This document shows positions 18,911 to 26,249 of a DNA stretch of 64,000 nt, piece after piece. This stretch comes from Porticoccaceae bacterium (GTDB taxonomy: Bacteria; Pseudomonadota; Gammaproteobacteria; Pseudomonadales; Porticoccaceae). The notes beneath the pieces were generated by a model. The model ran no database searches and had not been told where the DNA came from. It saw nothing but the letters and a program-made list of their open reading frames with translations. The position numbers were made by a program, and so were the translations under genes. The stretch spans positions 1-64,000 of the forward strand of contig JALOAH010000004.1 of assembly GCA_023228865.1 (NCBI GenBank), in the 5' to 3' direction. Each line of letters opens with the position of its first letter. The stretch's first letter is position 1.

Positions 18911-19755
18911 GGTTTGCAGCTCCATGACTTGATTAACTGATGGTAGGCACTGTCTGCCATGGGCTTGAGTGCGTTACCGAAAAAGGGATATTTTCGCCAA
19001 CCATTGCTTTCCTGCTCAAGACTGTGGGCGGCTGCCCCTGGCAGTCTGAGCATTAGATAGAGGATTTCTGCCTGGGCTTCATTAAAGCCCAGATCGACGA
19101 AGGCTGTGGCAATAACCCCCGACATTGCCAGGGGGTAACCGAGAGCTTTTTCAAGAATCCCCGCATGGCTCTCTAGCCAGGCCAGTTTGCCTTCCGGCTT
19201 CAAACTCGCCAGCTGGTTCAATGTTTGCACAACCGGTTTGGGGCGGGAGACACCGTTGGGATCGAAGCCGGCCAGATGCTCCATGGGTGGCCAGGAATCC
19301 CTGTCGTCCGGGGTCTGGTCTGCGCCGAGGTACGCCAGCCAGCTATTGATGTCTGTATCCAGGGTTTGCCACAACCGCACCATCTGTAACACATCGCGAC
19401 CGCCATTGAGATTGCCCGCGCCCACCGCGATTGCGGCAATAAGCGCCGAGGCTCTTGTCGATCCCCCTGCCCCCGCATTCATCGCAGCTCGAACACTATG
19501 ATCCCGTATCCCCGGGTTGGCTATGGCCACAGCCACCCTGTTGAGAAGTTCTGCATCCTCCTTGCTGGGCAGTTCCAATTTAAACAACAGATAGAGGTAT
19601 TCAATCCATGTCACACGGCTCAAAAGTTCGCCGTAAACATCGTAACCAGAACAATAACAGGCAGACGCAGCAAAGGGATTGTCTGCCTGGGGTTGCTCTA
19701 ACCAAATCCGGGTTTGCAGTGTACTGTCCTGGTTTTTATCTTTTGGTTCAGTCAT
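18907..19755 (-). CDS. Citrate-synthase-superfamily protein A (citryl-CoA-lyase-like)
   Basis: 282 residues. The N-terminal part (TRIW...DNPFAAS...GYD) and NPGIRDHSVRAAMNAGAGGST at 80-100 resemble proteins annotated as citryl-CoA lyase or small citrate synthase. The loop aligned by eye with the catalytic LHGG of citrate synthase reads LNGG (115-118), so the histidine is Asn here. The C-terminal GAAAHSLEQ (240-248) matches the GWxAHxxEQ helix of the family. The ATG has AAGGGG 5 bases upstream and overlaps the ThDP-enzyme stop by 8 bases; its own stop overlaps gene B. It likely acts on an acyl-CoA plus oxoacid. Reaction unknown. Confidence 0.75.
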   Translation of the reverse strand: MTEPKDKNQDSTLQTRIWLEQPQADNPFAASACYCSGYDVYGELLSRVTWIEYLYLLFKLELPSKEDAELLNRVAVAIANPGIRDHSVRAAMNAGAGGSTRASALIAAIAVGAGNLNGGRDVLQMVRLWQTLDTDINSWLAYLGADQTPDDRDSWPPMEHLAGFDPNGVSRPKPVVQTLNQLASLKPEGKLAWLESHAGILEKALGYPLAMSGVIATAFVDLGFNEAQAEILYLMLRLPGAAAHSLEQESNGWRKYPFFGNALKPMADSAYHQLIKSWSCKP

Positions 19756-21550
19756 TGCTGCCCCTTAATACTCGCGTTCGCAAACCTATGGGGGGCATCG
19801 CCTCGGGATCTATACGCACATCGAGTATGGAAGGGCCTTTTCTCCCCGCTATCAATTCTATTGGCAGTGCCTTGAGATCTTCAACGGATTCAACAATATA
19901 GCCGGGAATGCCCATGGCTTCCCCTATACCGGCAAAATTTATTTTGGGCAGTTCAAAGCCGAAGGTTTCCGCTCCGGTGAGACGCTGCCCATGCCTGACC
20001 ATGCCGTAACTGGAATCGTTAAGAATCAGGTATATCACCGGCAGCTGATGGAGAATGGCGACAGTGATCTCCTGGCCAGACATCAGGTAGCTGCCGTCGC
20101 CGGTAATACAGACCACGGGGCATTCCGGCAATGCCAAGGCTGTTCCTATGGCGCTGGCGATTGCCCATCCCATTGAGGCGAAATCGAGACTGGCTTTAAA
20201 CAGACCCTGATGGCCATCGCCGCCACCGCCGACCTGTTTGGGCGCGGGATGCAGGTAATGAATGGCCCATGCAAAGCTGTTGCCCGAGTCGGCAAGATAG
20301 CGGGTATTGGCTGGGAACAGTTTCGGAAGTTCCGCCATCAGCCGCTGGGGCAACAGTGGCCGTTTAGATGAGCAATACGAATCTTCATCATCAAGACTGA
20401 AATGAAGCTTTTCCGGATAAAGGTCACAAACGCTTGATGTAGGGAGTTTTTTATCCCTGTGATCTGTATTGAGGCGATTCAGCACCTCGGCAAAAATCAG
20501 CTCGATACTGCCACGGAGTTGCAGCCGAGCCATTGGCGAGGTAAAAAAATGATTGACTGACGACGCAATGTGAACAAGACGCTTATTGAGGACAGTCTCC
20601 GCGTCCCAGCCGTTGCTGGACCACTCCCCCAGGGATGTGCCTATTGCCACCACCAGATCCACATTGGGGTCGCTGAGTGTATTTATGGCTGTGTCGTGAC
20701 CGGCAAAGCCGATGACACCGCGAAACAAGCGATGGTAAGGGTTGATCAGCCCTTTGCCGTGGGGTGTGGCCACCACAGAGGCATTCAGGGTTTCGGCGGT
20801 ATCGAGAATGGCGGCGATGGCTTTGCTAGCCTCCCCGCCAACAATCAATACCGGGCGCTTGCTGGAGCCAAGCAGGGTGTAAAACCTGTCGAAGGCGATG
20901 GTATCGAGAAGTTTTTCTTCCGATGCCAGGGTTTCGAGCCCATAAAATTGTGGCTGGCTATCGCTGAATTCTTTCAAAATGTCGATGGGAATGCTCAGGT
21001 GGACAGGCCCCATCGGCGAGCGAAATGCGGTCATTATGGCGGCAGCAAGTTTGTGTTCCAGCTGACTCGAATGGGACACCAGGGAATTGTATCTGGTGAT
21101 AGTTTGAAAAATGGCCAGGGTATTGGTGCCCGTGCAGGAGGATTCTTGCAAAGCGCCTCGGCCAAAAGAGTCCAGCGCCGTTTGCGCAGTAATAATCAAC
21201 AGGGGAATGTTATTGGCGTGGGCCGATGCAACTCCGGTCACCAAGTTGGTGGCACCAGGCCCCGTGGTGGCAAAGCAGACGCCAAGCTTGCCGGACGACT
21301 GATAATAGCCATCCGCCATAAAAGCCGCCCCGCTTTCATGGCGTGCCATCACACAGCTTGGCCCGCCGCGGCGACCACTGCGAGCCAATGCATCGACAAA
21401 AGGCTCTATGGCGCCCCCAGGAACGCCAAAGACATAGTCAACGCCCAACCTTTCGAGATAGCTGACAATAAGATCACTCAACTGGTTAGCTTTTTTCTGG
21501 GGTTCACAAGCTTTCCCTGTTACAGGATCTTTTGACACGACTCTTTCCAT
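19748..21550 (-). CDS. Thiamine-diphosphate-dependent acetolactate-synthase-like enzyme
   Basis: 600 residues with the three-domain plan of acetolactate synthase/benzaldehyde lyase-type enzymes. The N-terminal PYR domain contains FGVPGGAIE and the activating glutamate in RHESGAAFMADGY (about residue 72). A central Rossmann-like domain follows. The C-terminal PP domain has the ThDP/Mg motif GDGSYLM ... NDSSYGM (about 484-516). Members decarboxylate a 2-oxoacid and join the product to an acceptor to form an acyloin or acetolactate. There is no regulatory-subunit gene and no ilv context, so it is unlikely to be the housekeeping enzyme. An in-frame TTG at 21562 is possible, but ATG 21550 is preferred; both have weak ribosome sites. 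First gene of the unit. Confidence 0.88.
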   Translation of the reverse strand: MERVVSKDPVTGKACEPQKKANQLSDLIVSYLERLGVDYVFGVPGGAIEPFVDALARSGRRGGPSCVMARHESGAAFMADGYYQSSGKLGVCFATTGPGATNLVTGVASAHANNIPLLIITAQTALDSFGRGALQESSCTGTNTLAIFQTITRYNSLVSHSSQLEHKLAAAIMTAFRSPMGPVHLSIPIDILKEFSDSQPQFYGLETLASEEKLLDTIAFDRFYTLLGSSKRPVLIVGGEASKAIAAILDTAETLNASVVATPHGKGLINPYHRLFRGVIGFAGHDTAINTLSDPNVDLVVAIGTSLGEWSSNGWDAETVLNKRLVHIASSVNHFFTSPMARLQLRGSIELIFAEVLNRLNTDHRDKKLPTSSVCDLYPEKLHFSLDDEDSYCSSKRPLLPQRLMAELPKLFPANTRYLADSGNSFAWAIHYLHPAPKQVGGGGDGHQGLFKASLDFASMGWAIASAIGTALALPECPVVCITGDGSYLMSGQEITVAILHQLPVIYLILNDSSYGMVRHGQRLTGAETFGFELPKINFAGIGEAMGIPGYIVESVEDLKALPIELIAGRKGPSILDVRIDPEAMPPIGLRTRVLRGSND

Positions 21551-21607
21551 GAATTTGCCCAATAAATAACCAGTTACCTGAAAAAATTAAAGTTTCTTAC
21601 GAGCTTT

Positions 21608-21637
21608 ATTATCGACTTTATTGGCTGTCACTTTCAA
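21608..21637 (-). promoter_or_regulatory. Candidate promoter of the seven-gene unit
   Basis: TTGAAA (21632-21637), 18-base spacer, GATAAT (21608-21613), each one mismatch from consensus. Predicted initiation near 21601 is about 50 bases before ATG 21550. Confidence 0.45.
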
Positions 21638-21746
21638 TAAAATTGGATGATAAACCTGCGGCAAATCGTTAATACACCACTTTCAGCACAATTGTATAGG
21701 AGAGTGTAAAGATTTTTATTCTGGCAACAAGCGATAAGCAGTGAAG

Positions 21747-21764
21747 CGGGGAAAATTTTCCCCG
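21747..21764. repeat. Perfect 18-bp palindrome upstream of the seven-gene unit
   Basis: CGGGGAAAATTTTCCCCG is its own reverse complement. It lies about 110 bases upstream of the candidate promoter and outside the comEA-type terminator. It could be an operator for a dimeric regulator or a small hairpin; there is no U-run. Confidence 0.6.
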
Positions 21765-21814
21765 TGCCCAGAAAACGGGAAGGCGCAAAGATCGTCGGGA
21801 GACTCTGCAGGGGC

Positions 21815-21841
21815 AAAAAATAACCCGGCCTGGGCCGGGTT
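21815..21841 (-). terminator. Rho-independent terminator after the ComEA-like gene
   Basis: On the minus strand the stem AACCCGGC / GCCGGGTT has a 4-base loop and is followed by TATTTTTT. It ends the long gyrA-to-comEA run and separates it from the seven-gene unit. Confidence 0.9.
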
Positions 21842-21856
21842 ACCGGGAATGATCAA

Positions 21857-22180
21857 TCAGAAGCTAATTCGTGATGCATTCTTTTCAATCACCTTTTCTC
21901 CCACGCCCTTGATGTTTAGCAGTTCTTCCAGAGACGTAAAAGACCCATTTTTCTCCCTGTAGGCGACGATGGCTTCAGCGCGCTTCTCACCGATACCGGT
22001 CAAAGCATCAGCAATTTCACTTGCCGACGCCTTGTTGATATTGACGGTGGTTGTCGCCTCGGAAGCCGCTGCCTGGTTGCTTTTAGCCTCAACCGCATGC
22101 AGCTGGGACTGCCAGCCAAGGACTGTGAACAGAAGGGCAAAAAAGCAAAGGGTACGGCGAATAGATATGAGGTTATCCAT
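21857..22180 (-). CDS. ComEA-family helix-hairpin-helix DNA-binding protein
   Basis: 107 residues: signal peptide (about 1-26, LGWQSQLHA), short Ala/Thr-rich linker, then a double helix-hairpin-helix domain with VNINKASASEIADALTGIG and LLNIKGVGEKVIEKN. This is the short periplasmic ComEA form, which binds incoming DNA during transformation in competent gammaproteobacteria; similar proteins occur in non-competent species. The longest frame begins 69 bases earlier, but ATG 22180 has an excellent AAGGAG 7 bases upstream and opens directly on the signal peptide. Located between pyrF and the terminator. Confidence 0.88.
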   Translation of the reverse strand: MDNLISIRRTLCFFALLFTVLGWQSQLHAVEAKSNQAAASEATTTVNINKASASEIADALTGIGEKRAEAIVAYREKNGSFTSLEELLNIKGVGEKVIEKNASRISF

Positions 22181-22333
22181 AACATGCTCCTTGAAAAATA
22201 GCAGGGTTTTAGGTTTGGGGAGCGTCTTAAACCCTTGCAGGCAATTCATTTGCCGTTGCGAAAATCTTCAACCTGCTGCTGAGAAGCCCGCAGCGTTTAA
22301 GATGTTCTCCCTGTGAACAACCGTGTCCACGGG

Positions 22334-23080
22334 CTAATGATTACCAACTTCAGCGATAATTTCAAGTAATGACTGGCGCGGATTGCTGGCCGCCGTGATC
22401 GGGCGACCGATAACAAGGTGGGTGCTCCCCGCCTGCAGTGCCCGGCTGGGAGTCATAATTCTGACCTGATCGTTTTGGGCGGCGCTTAAAGGTCGAATGC
22501 CCGGGGTCACCCGGAGAAAATCACTACCAGCAACACAGACTATGTCCCCGGCTTCATGGGCGGAGCAGACGACGCCGTCGAGGCCACAGTCTTTGGTGAG
22601 TTTCGCAAGCCTGAGGACATGCTCGGTAGGTGAACTGGCAATGCCAATTTCTTTCAAGTCATCAAGCCCCATGCTGGTGAGCACAGTGACCCCTATCAGG
22701 AGAGTAGATGAGCCCATGACAGACAACTGCCCTGCCGCCGCCTCCATCATGCGGCGGCCGCCGGATGCGTGAACATTGACCATCCAAACACCCAAATCTG
22801 CAGCCGCAGCCACCGCTTTTGCAGTGGTATTGGGAATATCGTGAAATTTGAGATCGAGAAAAACATCAAAGTCGAGGTCAACAAGCTTGGCAACCAGGCC
22901 AGGGCCTTCACGGGTAAAAAGCTCTTTGCCAACCTTGAGGCGGCAAAGCCCCGGCTCCAGCTGGGCAACAAGATCTAGGGCGGCGGCACCGCTATCGAAA
23001 TCGAGAGCGACAATAATTGGCGATTCTCCCTGGTTAAAACGCGGTGACAGCTTGGTGTTCAAATCAGATTCCAACGTCAC
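22334..23080 (-). CDS. pyrF: Orotidine-5'-phosphate decarboxylase
   Basis: Catalyses the last step of UMP synthesis, the decarboxylation of OMP. The family signature [10 protein letters not shown] (catalytic Lys-Asp) is intact, as are the N-terminal IIVALDFDS and the phosphate-gripping RVTPGIRP and VIGRPIT loops. Length about 248 residues, normal with a slight N-terminal extension. Both GTG 23086 and GTG 23080 are in frame; 23080 has GGAG at proper spacing, whereas for 23086 the site would abut the start. It follows lapA as in Pseudomonas. Confidence 0.96.
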   Translation of the reverse strand: MTLESDLNTKLSPRFNQGESPIIVALDFDSGAAALDLVAQLEPGLCRLKVGKELFTREGPGLVAKLVDLDFDVFLDLKFHDIPNTTAKAVAAAADLGVWMVNVHASGGRRMMEAAAGQLSVMGSSTLLIGVTVLTSMGLDDLKEIGIASSPTEHVLRLAKLTKDCGLDGVVCSAHEAGDIVCVAGSDFLRVTPGIRPLSAAQNDQVRIMTPSRALQAGSTHLVIGRPITAASNPRQSLLEIIAEVGNH

Positions 23081-23092
23081 AGTCACTCCTCA

Positions 23093-23344
23093 CTACACAG
23101 AGGTTTTTTTCAAACGGCGATTTTCAGCACTGGTTTTTATCACCAAGGGCAGGCTGGCCAGCAAGCCCACGGCAATGCCTGCTGTAAACATAACCAGAAG
23201 CCAGAGCCCCAGGGGCAAGGGCGCGGCTGAGAAACCGAGGAGAGTGATATCGACAACCTGGGGATTGTCCTGGGCAACCCATAAGCCAATAAAAAAACTC
23301 AGCAACACAACCAGCCACAGGAGAATTTTTTTAATTCGAGCCAT
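23093..23344 (-). CDS. lapA: LapA-domain inner-membrane protein (LPS assembly protein A type)
   Basis: 83 residues with two hydrophobic segments (about 5-27, LLWLVVLLSFFIGLWVA; about 42-66, LGLWLLVMFTAGIAVGLLAS) and a basic C-terminal tail, as in the DUF1049/LapA family that helps set LPS levels. The first segment is followed by the DNPQVVDITLLGF periplasmic turn typical of the family. ATG 23344 was chosen for GGAG 6 bases upstream; the longest frame adds 18 unlikely residues. Its place between ihfB and pyrF is the conserved one. Confidence 0.9.
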   Translation of the reverse strand: MARIKKILLWLVVLLSFFIGLWVAQDNPQVVDITLLGFSAAPLPLGLWLLVMFTAGIAVGLLASLPLVIKTSAENRRLKKTSV

Positions 23345-23407
23345 CGTCGTCTCCAAAAAAAATGGCAAGGAATTACCTTGCCACTCAGCATCCTTCAATC
23401 TCTAGAA

Positions 23408-23704
23408 TCAGCCTTTGTTTGTCAGGCTATCATTCACTCTTTCTTTCAAGTCCTTGCCGGGCTTGAAGTAGGGAACATATTTCCCTGTCAACTCAACAGA
23501 GTCGCCGGTTTTCGGGTTTCTCCCCACCCGCGGAGCGCGATAATGGAGACAAAAACTGCCAAACCCGCGAATCTCAATGCGCTGATTGTGAACCAGCGCC
23601 TGAGTCATTTTTTCGAGTATCATTTTCACCGCCAGCTCAACATCCCTCGGGGGAAGCTGTTCCTGCTGGAGGCTAATTCGTTCAATCAATTCTGACTTGG
23701 TCAT
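23408..23704 (-). CDS. ihfB: Integration host factor subunit beta
   Basis: A 98-residue DNA-bending protein that pairs with IHF-alpha. It shows the HU/IHF pattern TKSELIERI at the N-terminus, the IEIRGFGSF beta-strand, and [11 protein letters not shown] on the minor-groove arm, with the intercalating proline in RNPKTG. Length and the position 55 bases after rpsA are as in other gammaproteobacteria. Confidence 0.98.
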   Translation of the reverse strand: MTKSELIERISLQQEQLPPRDVELAVKMILEKMTQALVHNQRIEIRGFGSFCLHYRAPRVGRNPKTGDSVELTGKYVPYFKPGKDLKERVNDSLTNKG

Positions 23705-23758
23705 AACAGATTGCGCCTGTGAAGGATAACGGGCAGCCGAAGCCGCCCGCCCAGGTTT

Positions 23759-25441
23759 TTACTTATCGCGACCTTCCATTTGTGCCTTGATCAGGTCACC
23801 GATGGTGGTGGGCGCAATGGCCTCAGCTTCCTGCTTGCGTAAATCGCGCACAGCGGCTTTTTCTTCTTCAACGTCTTTCGCTTTAATGGAAAGTCCAATC
23901 TGGCGATTTTTGCGGTCGACGTTAATGATCTTAACTTCAACTTCATCGCCGGCATTGAGGGCATTTCTGGCGTCTTCAACCTTGTCACGGGAAATTTCAG
24001 AGGCTTTCAGCATGCCTTCAATTTCGCCGGCGAGGGTAATGATCGCGCCCTTGGCATCCACGTCCTTGACAACGCCTTTAACGATGGCACCTTTGTCGTT
24101 TTCGGCAACATAGGCGTTAAAGGGATCGTCAGCCAGTTGCTTGACACCCAGGGAAATGCGCTCGCGCTCGGGATCAACGGCAAGAATAACGGTTTCCAGC
24201 TCGTCGCCTTTCTTGAAGTTGCGCACCACTTCTTCGCCGTTCTCGTTCCAGGACAGGTCGGACAGGTGAACCAGGCCGTCAATGCCGCCGTCGAGGCCGA
24301 TGAAGATTCCGAAATCAGTGATCGACTTGATGGTGCCGGAAATTTTATCGCCTTTGGCGTGCTTGTTGCCAAAATCGTCCCAGGGATTGACATGACACTG
24401 CTTGATACCCAGGGAAATTCTGCGACGCTCTTCGTCGATATCGAGAATCATCACTTCAACTTCATCGCCAAGTTGAACGACTTTGGAGGGGTGAATATTC
24501 TTGTTGGTCCAATCCATTTCGGAAACGTGAACCAGGCCTTCGACACCGTCTTCGAGTTCGGCAAAACAGCCGTAATCGGTGAGGTTGGTAACCCGTGCCT
24601 TGACTTTGGTGTTCTCGGGGTAGCGGGCTTTGATATCCGCCCAGGGATCTTCACCCATTTGCTTGAGGCCGAGGGAAACGCGGTTGCGCTCGCGGTCAAA
24701 CTTCAGCACCTTGACGTCAATTTCGTCGCCAACATTGACAATTTCACTGGGGTGCTTGATGCGTTTCCAGGACATGTCAGTGATATGGAGAAGGCCATCG
24801 ATACCGCCGAGGTCAACAAAGGCACCGTAATCGGTAAGGTTCTTGACCACACCCTTGAGAGTAGAGCCCTCTTCCAGATTGCTGAGCAGTTCATCGCGCT
24901 CTGCAGAGTTGACGGCTTCCATAACCGCACGACGGGAAACAACAACGTTGTTGCGTTTCTGATCGAGTTTAATAACCTTGAATTCGAGGGGTTTGTCTTC
25001 GAGGTGGGTAGTTTCGCGCATGGGGCGAACATCCACAAGAGAGCCTGGAAGGAAAGCGCGCAGGCCGTTGACGTCAACGGTAAAGCCGCCCTTAACCTTG
25101 CCACTGATGACACCGATAACCACTTCGTCTGCGGCGTGGGCTTTTTCAAGCACAGTCCAGGATTCCTGACGGCGGGCTTTTTCACGGGACAGTCGGGTAG
25201 CGCCAAAACCATCTTCAACCGATTCAAGGGCAACCTGGACTTCATCGCCAATGGCAAGATTGAATTCGCCATTATCATCGACAAACTGGCTGACAGGGAT
25301 GATACCTTCGGACTTCAGTCCGGTATAAACGGTAACCCAATCCTTATCTATATCGATAACCACACCGGTGACAATGGCGCCGGGGGTCATTTCAATGGTT
25401 TTTAAACTCTCTTCAAAAAGATCTGCAAAGCTTTCGCTCAT
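23759..25441 (-). CDS. rpsA: 30S ribosomal protein S1
   Basis: 560 residues, the usual size for six S1 RNA-binding repeats. It delivers mRNA to the 30S subunit. Repeats are visible, for example [49 protein letters not shown] and [25 protein letters not shown] blocks. The N-terminal FADLFEESL is the ribosome/S2-docking region. The start has no strong Shine-Dalgarno, as is known for rpsA, whose leader folds instead. Between cmk and ihfB as expected. Confidence 0.99.
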   Translation of the reverse strand: MSESFADLFEESLKTIEMTPGAIVTGVVIDIDKDWVTVYTGLKSEGIIPVSQFVDDNGEFNLAIGDEVQVALESVEDGFGATRLSREKARRQESWTVLEKAHAADEVVIGVISGKVKGGFTVDVNGLRAFLPGSLVDVRPMRETTHLEDKPLEFKVIKLDQKRNNVVVSRRAVMEAVNSAERDELLSNLEEGSTLKGVVKNLTDYGAFVDLGGIDGLLHITDMSWKRIKHPSEIVNVGDEIDVKVLKFDRERNRVSLGLKQMGEDPWADIKARYPENTKVKARVTNLTDYGCFAELEDGVEGLVHVSEMDWTNKNIHPSKVVQLGDEVEVMILDIDEERRRISLGIKQCHVNPWDDFGNKHAKGDKISGTIKSITDFGIFIGLDGGIDGLVHLSDLSWNENGEEVVRNFKKGDELETVILAVDPERERISLGVKQLADDPFNAYVAENDKGAIVKGVVKDVDAKGAIITLAGEIEGMLKASEISRDKVEDARNALNAGDEVEVKIINVDRKNRQIGLSIKAKDVEEEKAAVRDLRKQEAEAIAPTTIGDLIKAQMEGRDK

Positions 25442-25459
25442 TTATGTATACCTGTATGA

Positions 25460-25500
25460 ATTGGGGTTGGTACCCCAGCCACACCGCCAGTTGTGTGGGT
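25460..25500 (-). promoter_or_regulatory. Structured rpsA leader (two hairpins)
   Basis: Just upstream of the rpsA ATG, minus-strand hairpins CCACAC/GTGTGG (25479-25498) and GGGGT/ACCCC (25463-25476) stand in tandem. E. coli rpsA is known to be translated from a folded leader without a strong Shine-Dalgarno and is repressed by free S1; the arrangement here suggests the same control. Confidence 0.5.
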
Positions 25501-25571
25501 CTGTTTAAAAAGGAAACACTGCTGCAATCCTGGCTGGACATCAGCATTTCCGAAAAAATATTGCCCTCTGG

Positions 25572-26249
25572 TCAAAAGTTGACTTCGGCAACCACGGCCT
25601 CAAAGACTTCTGCTATGGTCTTGCCGGTGGTATCCACAAGGATAGCATCGCTGGCAGGCACCAGGGGCGATACATCCCTTGTCATATCCCGCTCATCGCG
25701 GCAGCGGACAGTTTCCTCAAGGGCGGCAAGGCTAACATTTTCCCCTTTACCAATCAACTGGTTATAGCGTCTTTGCGCCCTTTCTTGCACGGATGCAGTG
25801 AGAAAAATCTTCACATCCGCCTCAGGGAACACCACCGTGCCCATATCGCGACCATCGGCAACCAATCCCGGAGCCACTGCAAATGCGCGCTGGCGCTCAA
25901 GGAGCGCGTCGCGAACATCGGGAACCGCAGCAACGATGGAAGCACCAGAGCCAATCTCCTCGCTGCGAATACGGTCAGTGACCACCTCCCCCTCGAGGAT
26001 AACCTGGGGAGAGTCCTCCCCCGAATTCATCACAAAGGAAATATCCATATGGGCGGCAAGCACCGCCAGCTCCTCGTTGTTGTCCCAGGCAACCTTGTGG
26101 TGCCGAGCCGCCAGCGCCAGCAACCGGTAAAGAGCACCACTGTCGAGATAATGAAAACCGAGACGAGCTGCAAGCATCTGGCAAATCGTGCCTTTCCCGG
26201 CGCCGCTGGGGCCGTCAACGGTGATGATTCTTACGGGGTTCGGATTCAT
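25572..26249 (-). CDS. cmk: Cytidylate kinase
   Basis: A 225-residue (d)CMP kinase. The P-loop GPSGAGKGT is near the N-terminus, followed by YLDSGALYR and DGRDMGTVVFPEADVKIFLTAS-type blocks that hold the CMP and lid residues. The ATG overlaps the stop of the tyrA-aroA fusion (ATGA), so the two are co-translated. Standard position upstream of rpsA. Confidence 0.97.
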   Translation of the reverse strand: MNPNPVRIITVDGPSGAGKGTICQMLAARLGFHYLDSGALYRLLALAARHHKVAWDNNEELAVLAAHMDISFVMNSGEDSPQVILEGEVVTDRIRSEEIGSGASIVAAVPDVRDALLERQRAFAVAPGLVADGRDMGTVVFPEADVKIFLTASVQERAQRRYNQLIGKGENVSLAALEETVRCRDERDMTRDVSPLVPASDAILVDTTGKTIAEVFEAVVAEVNF

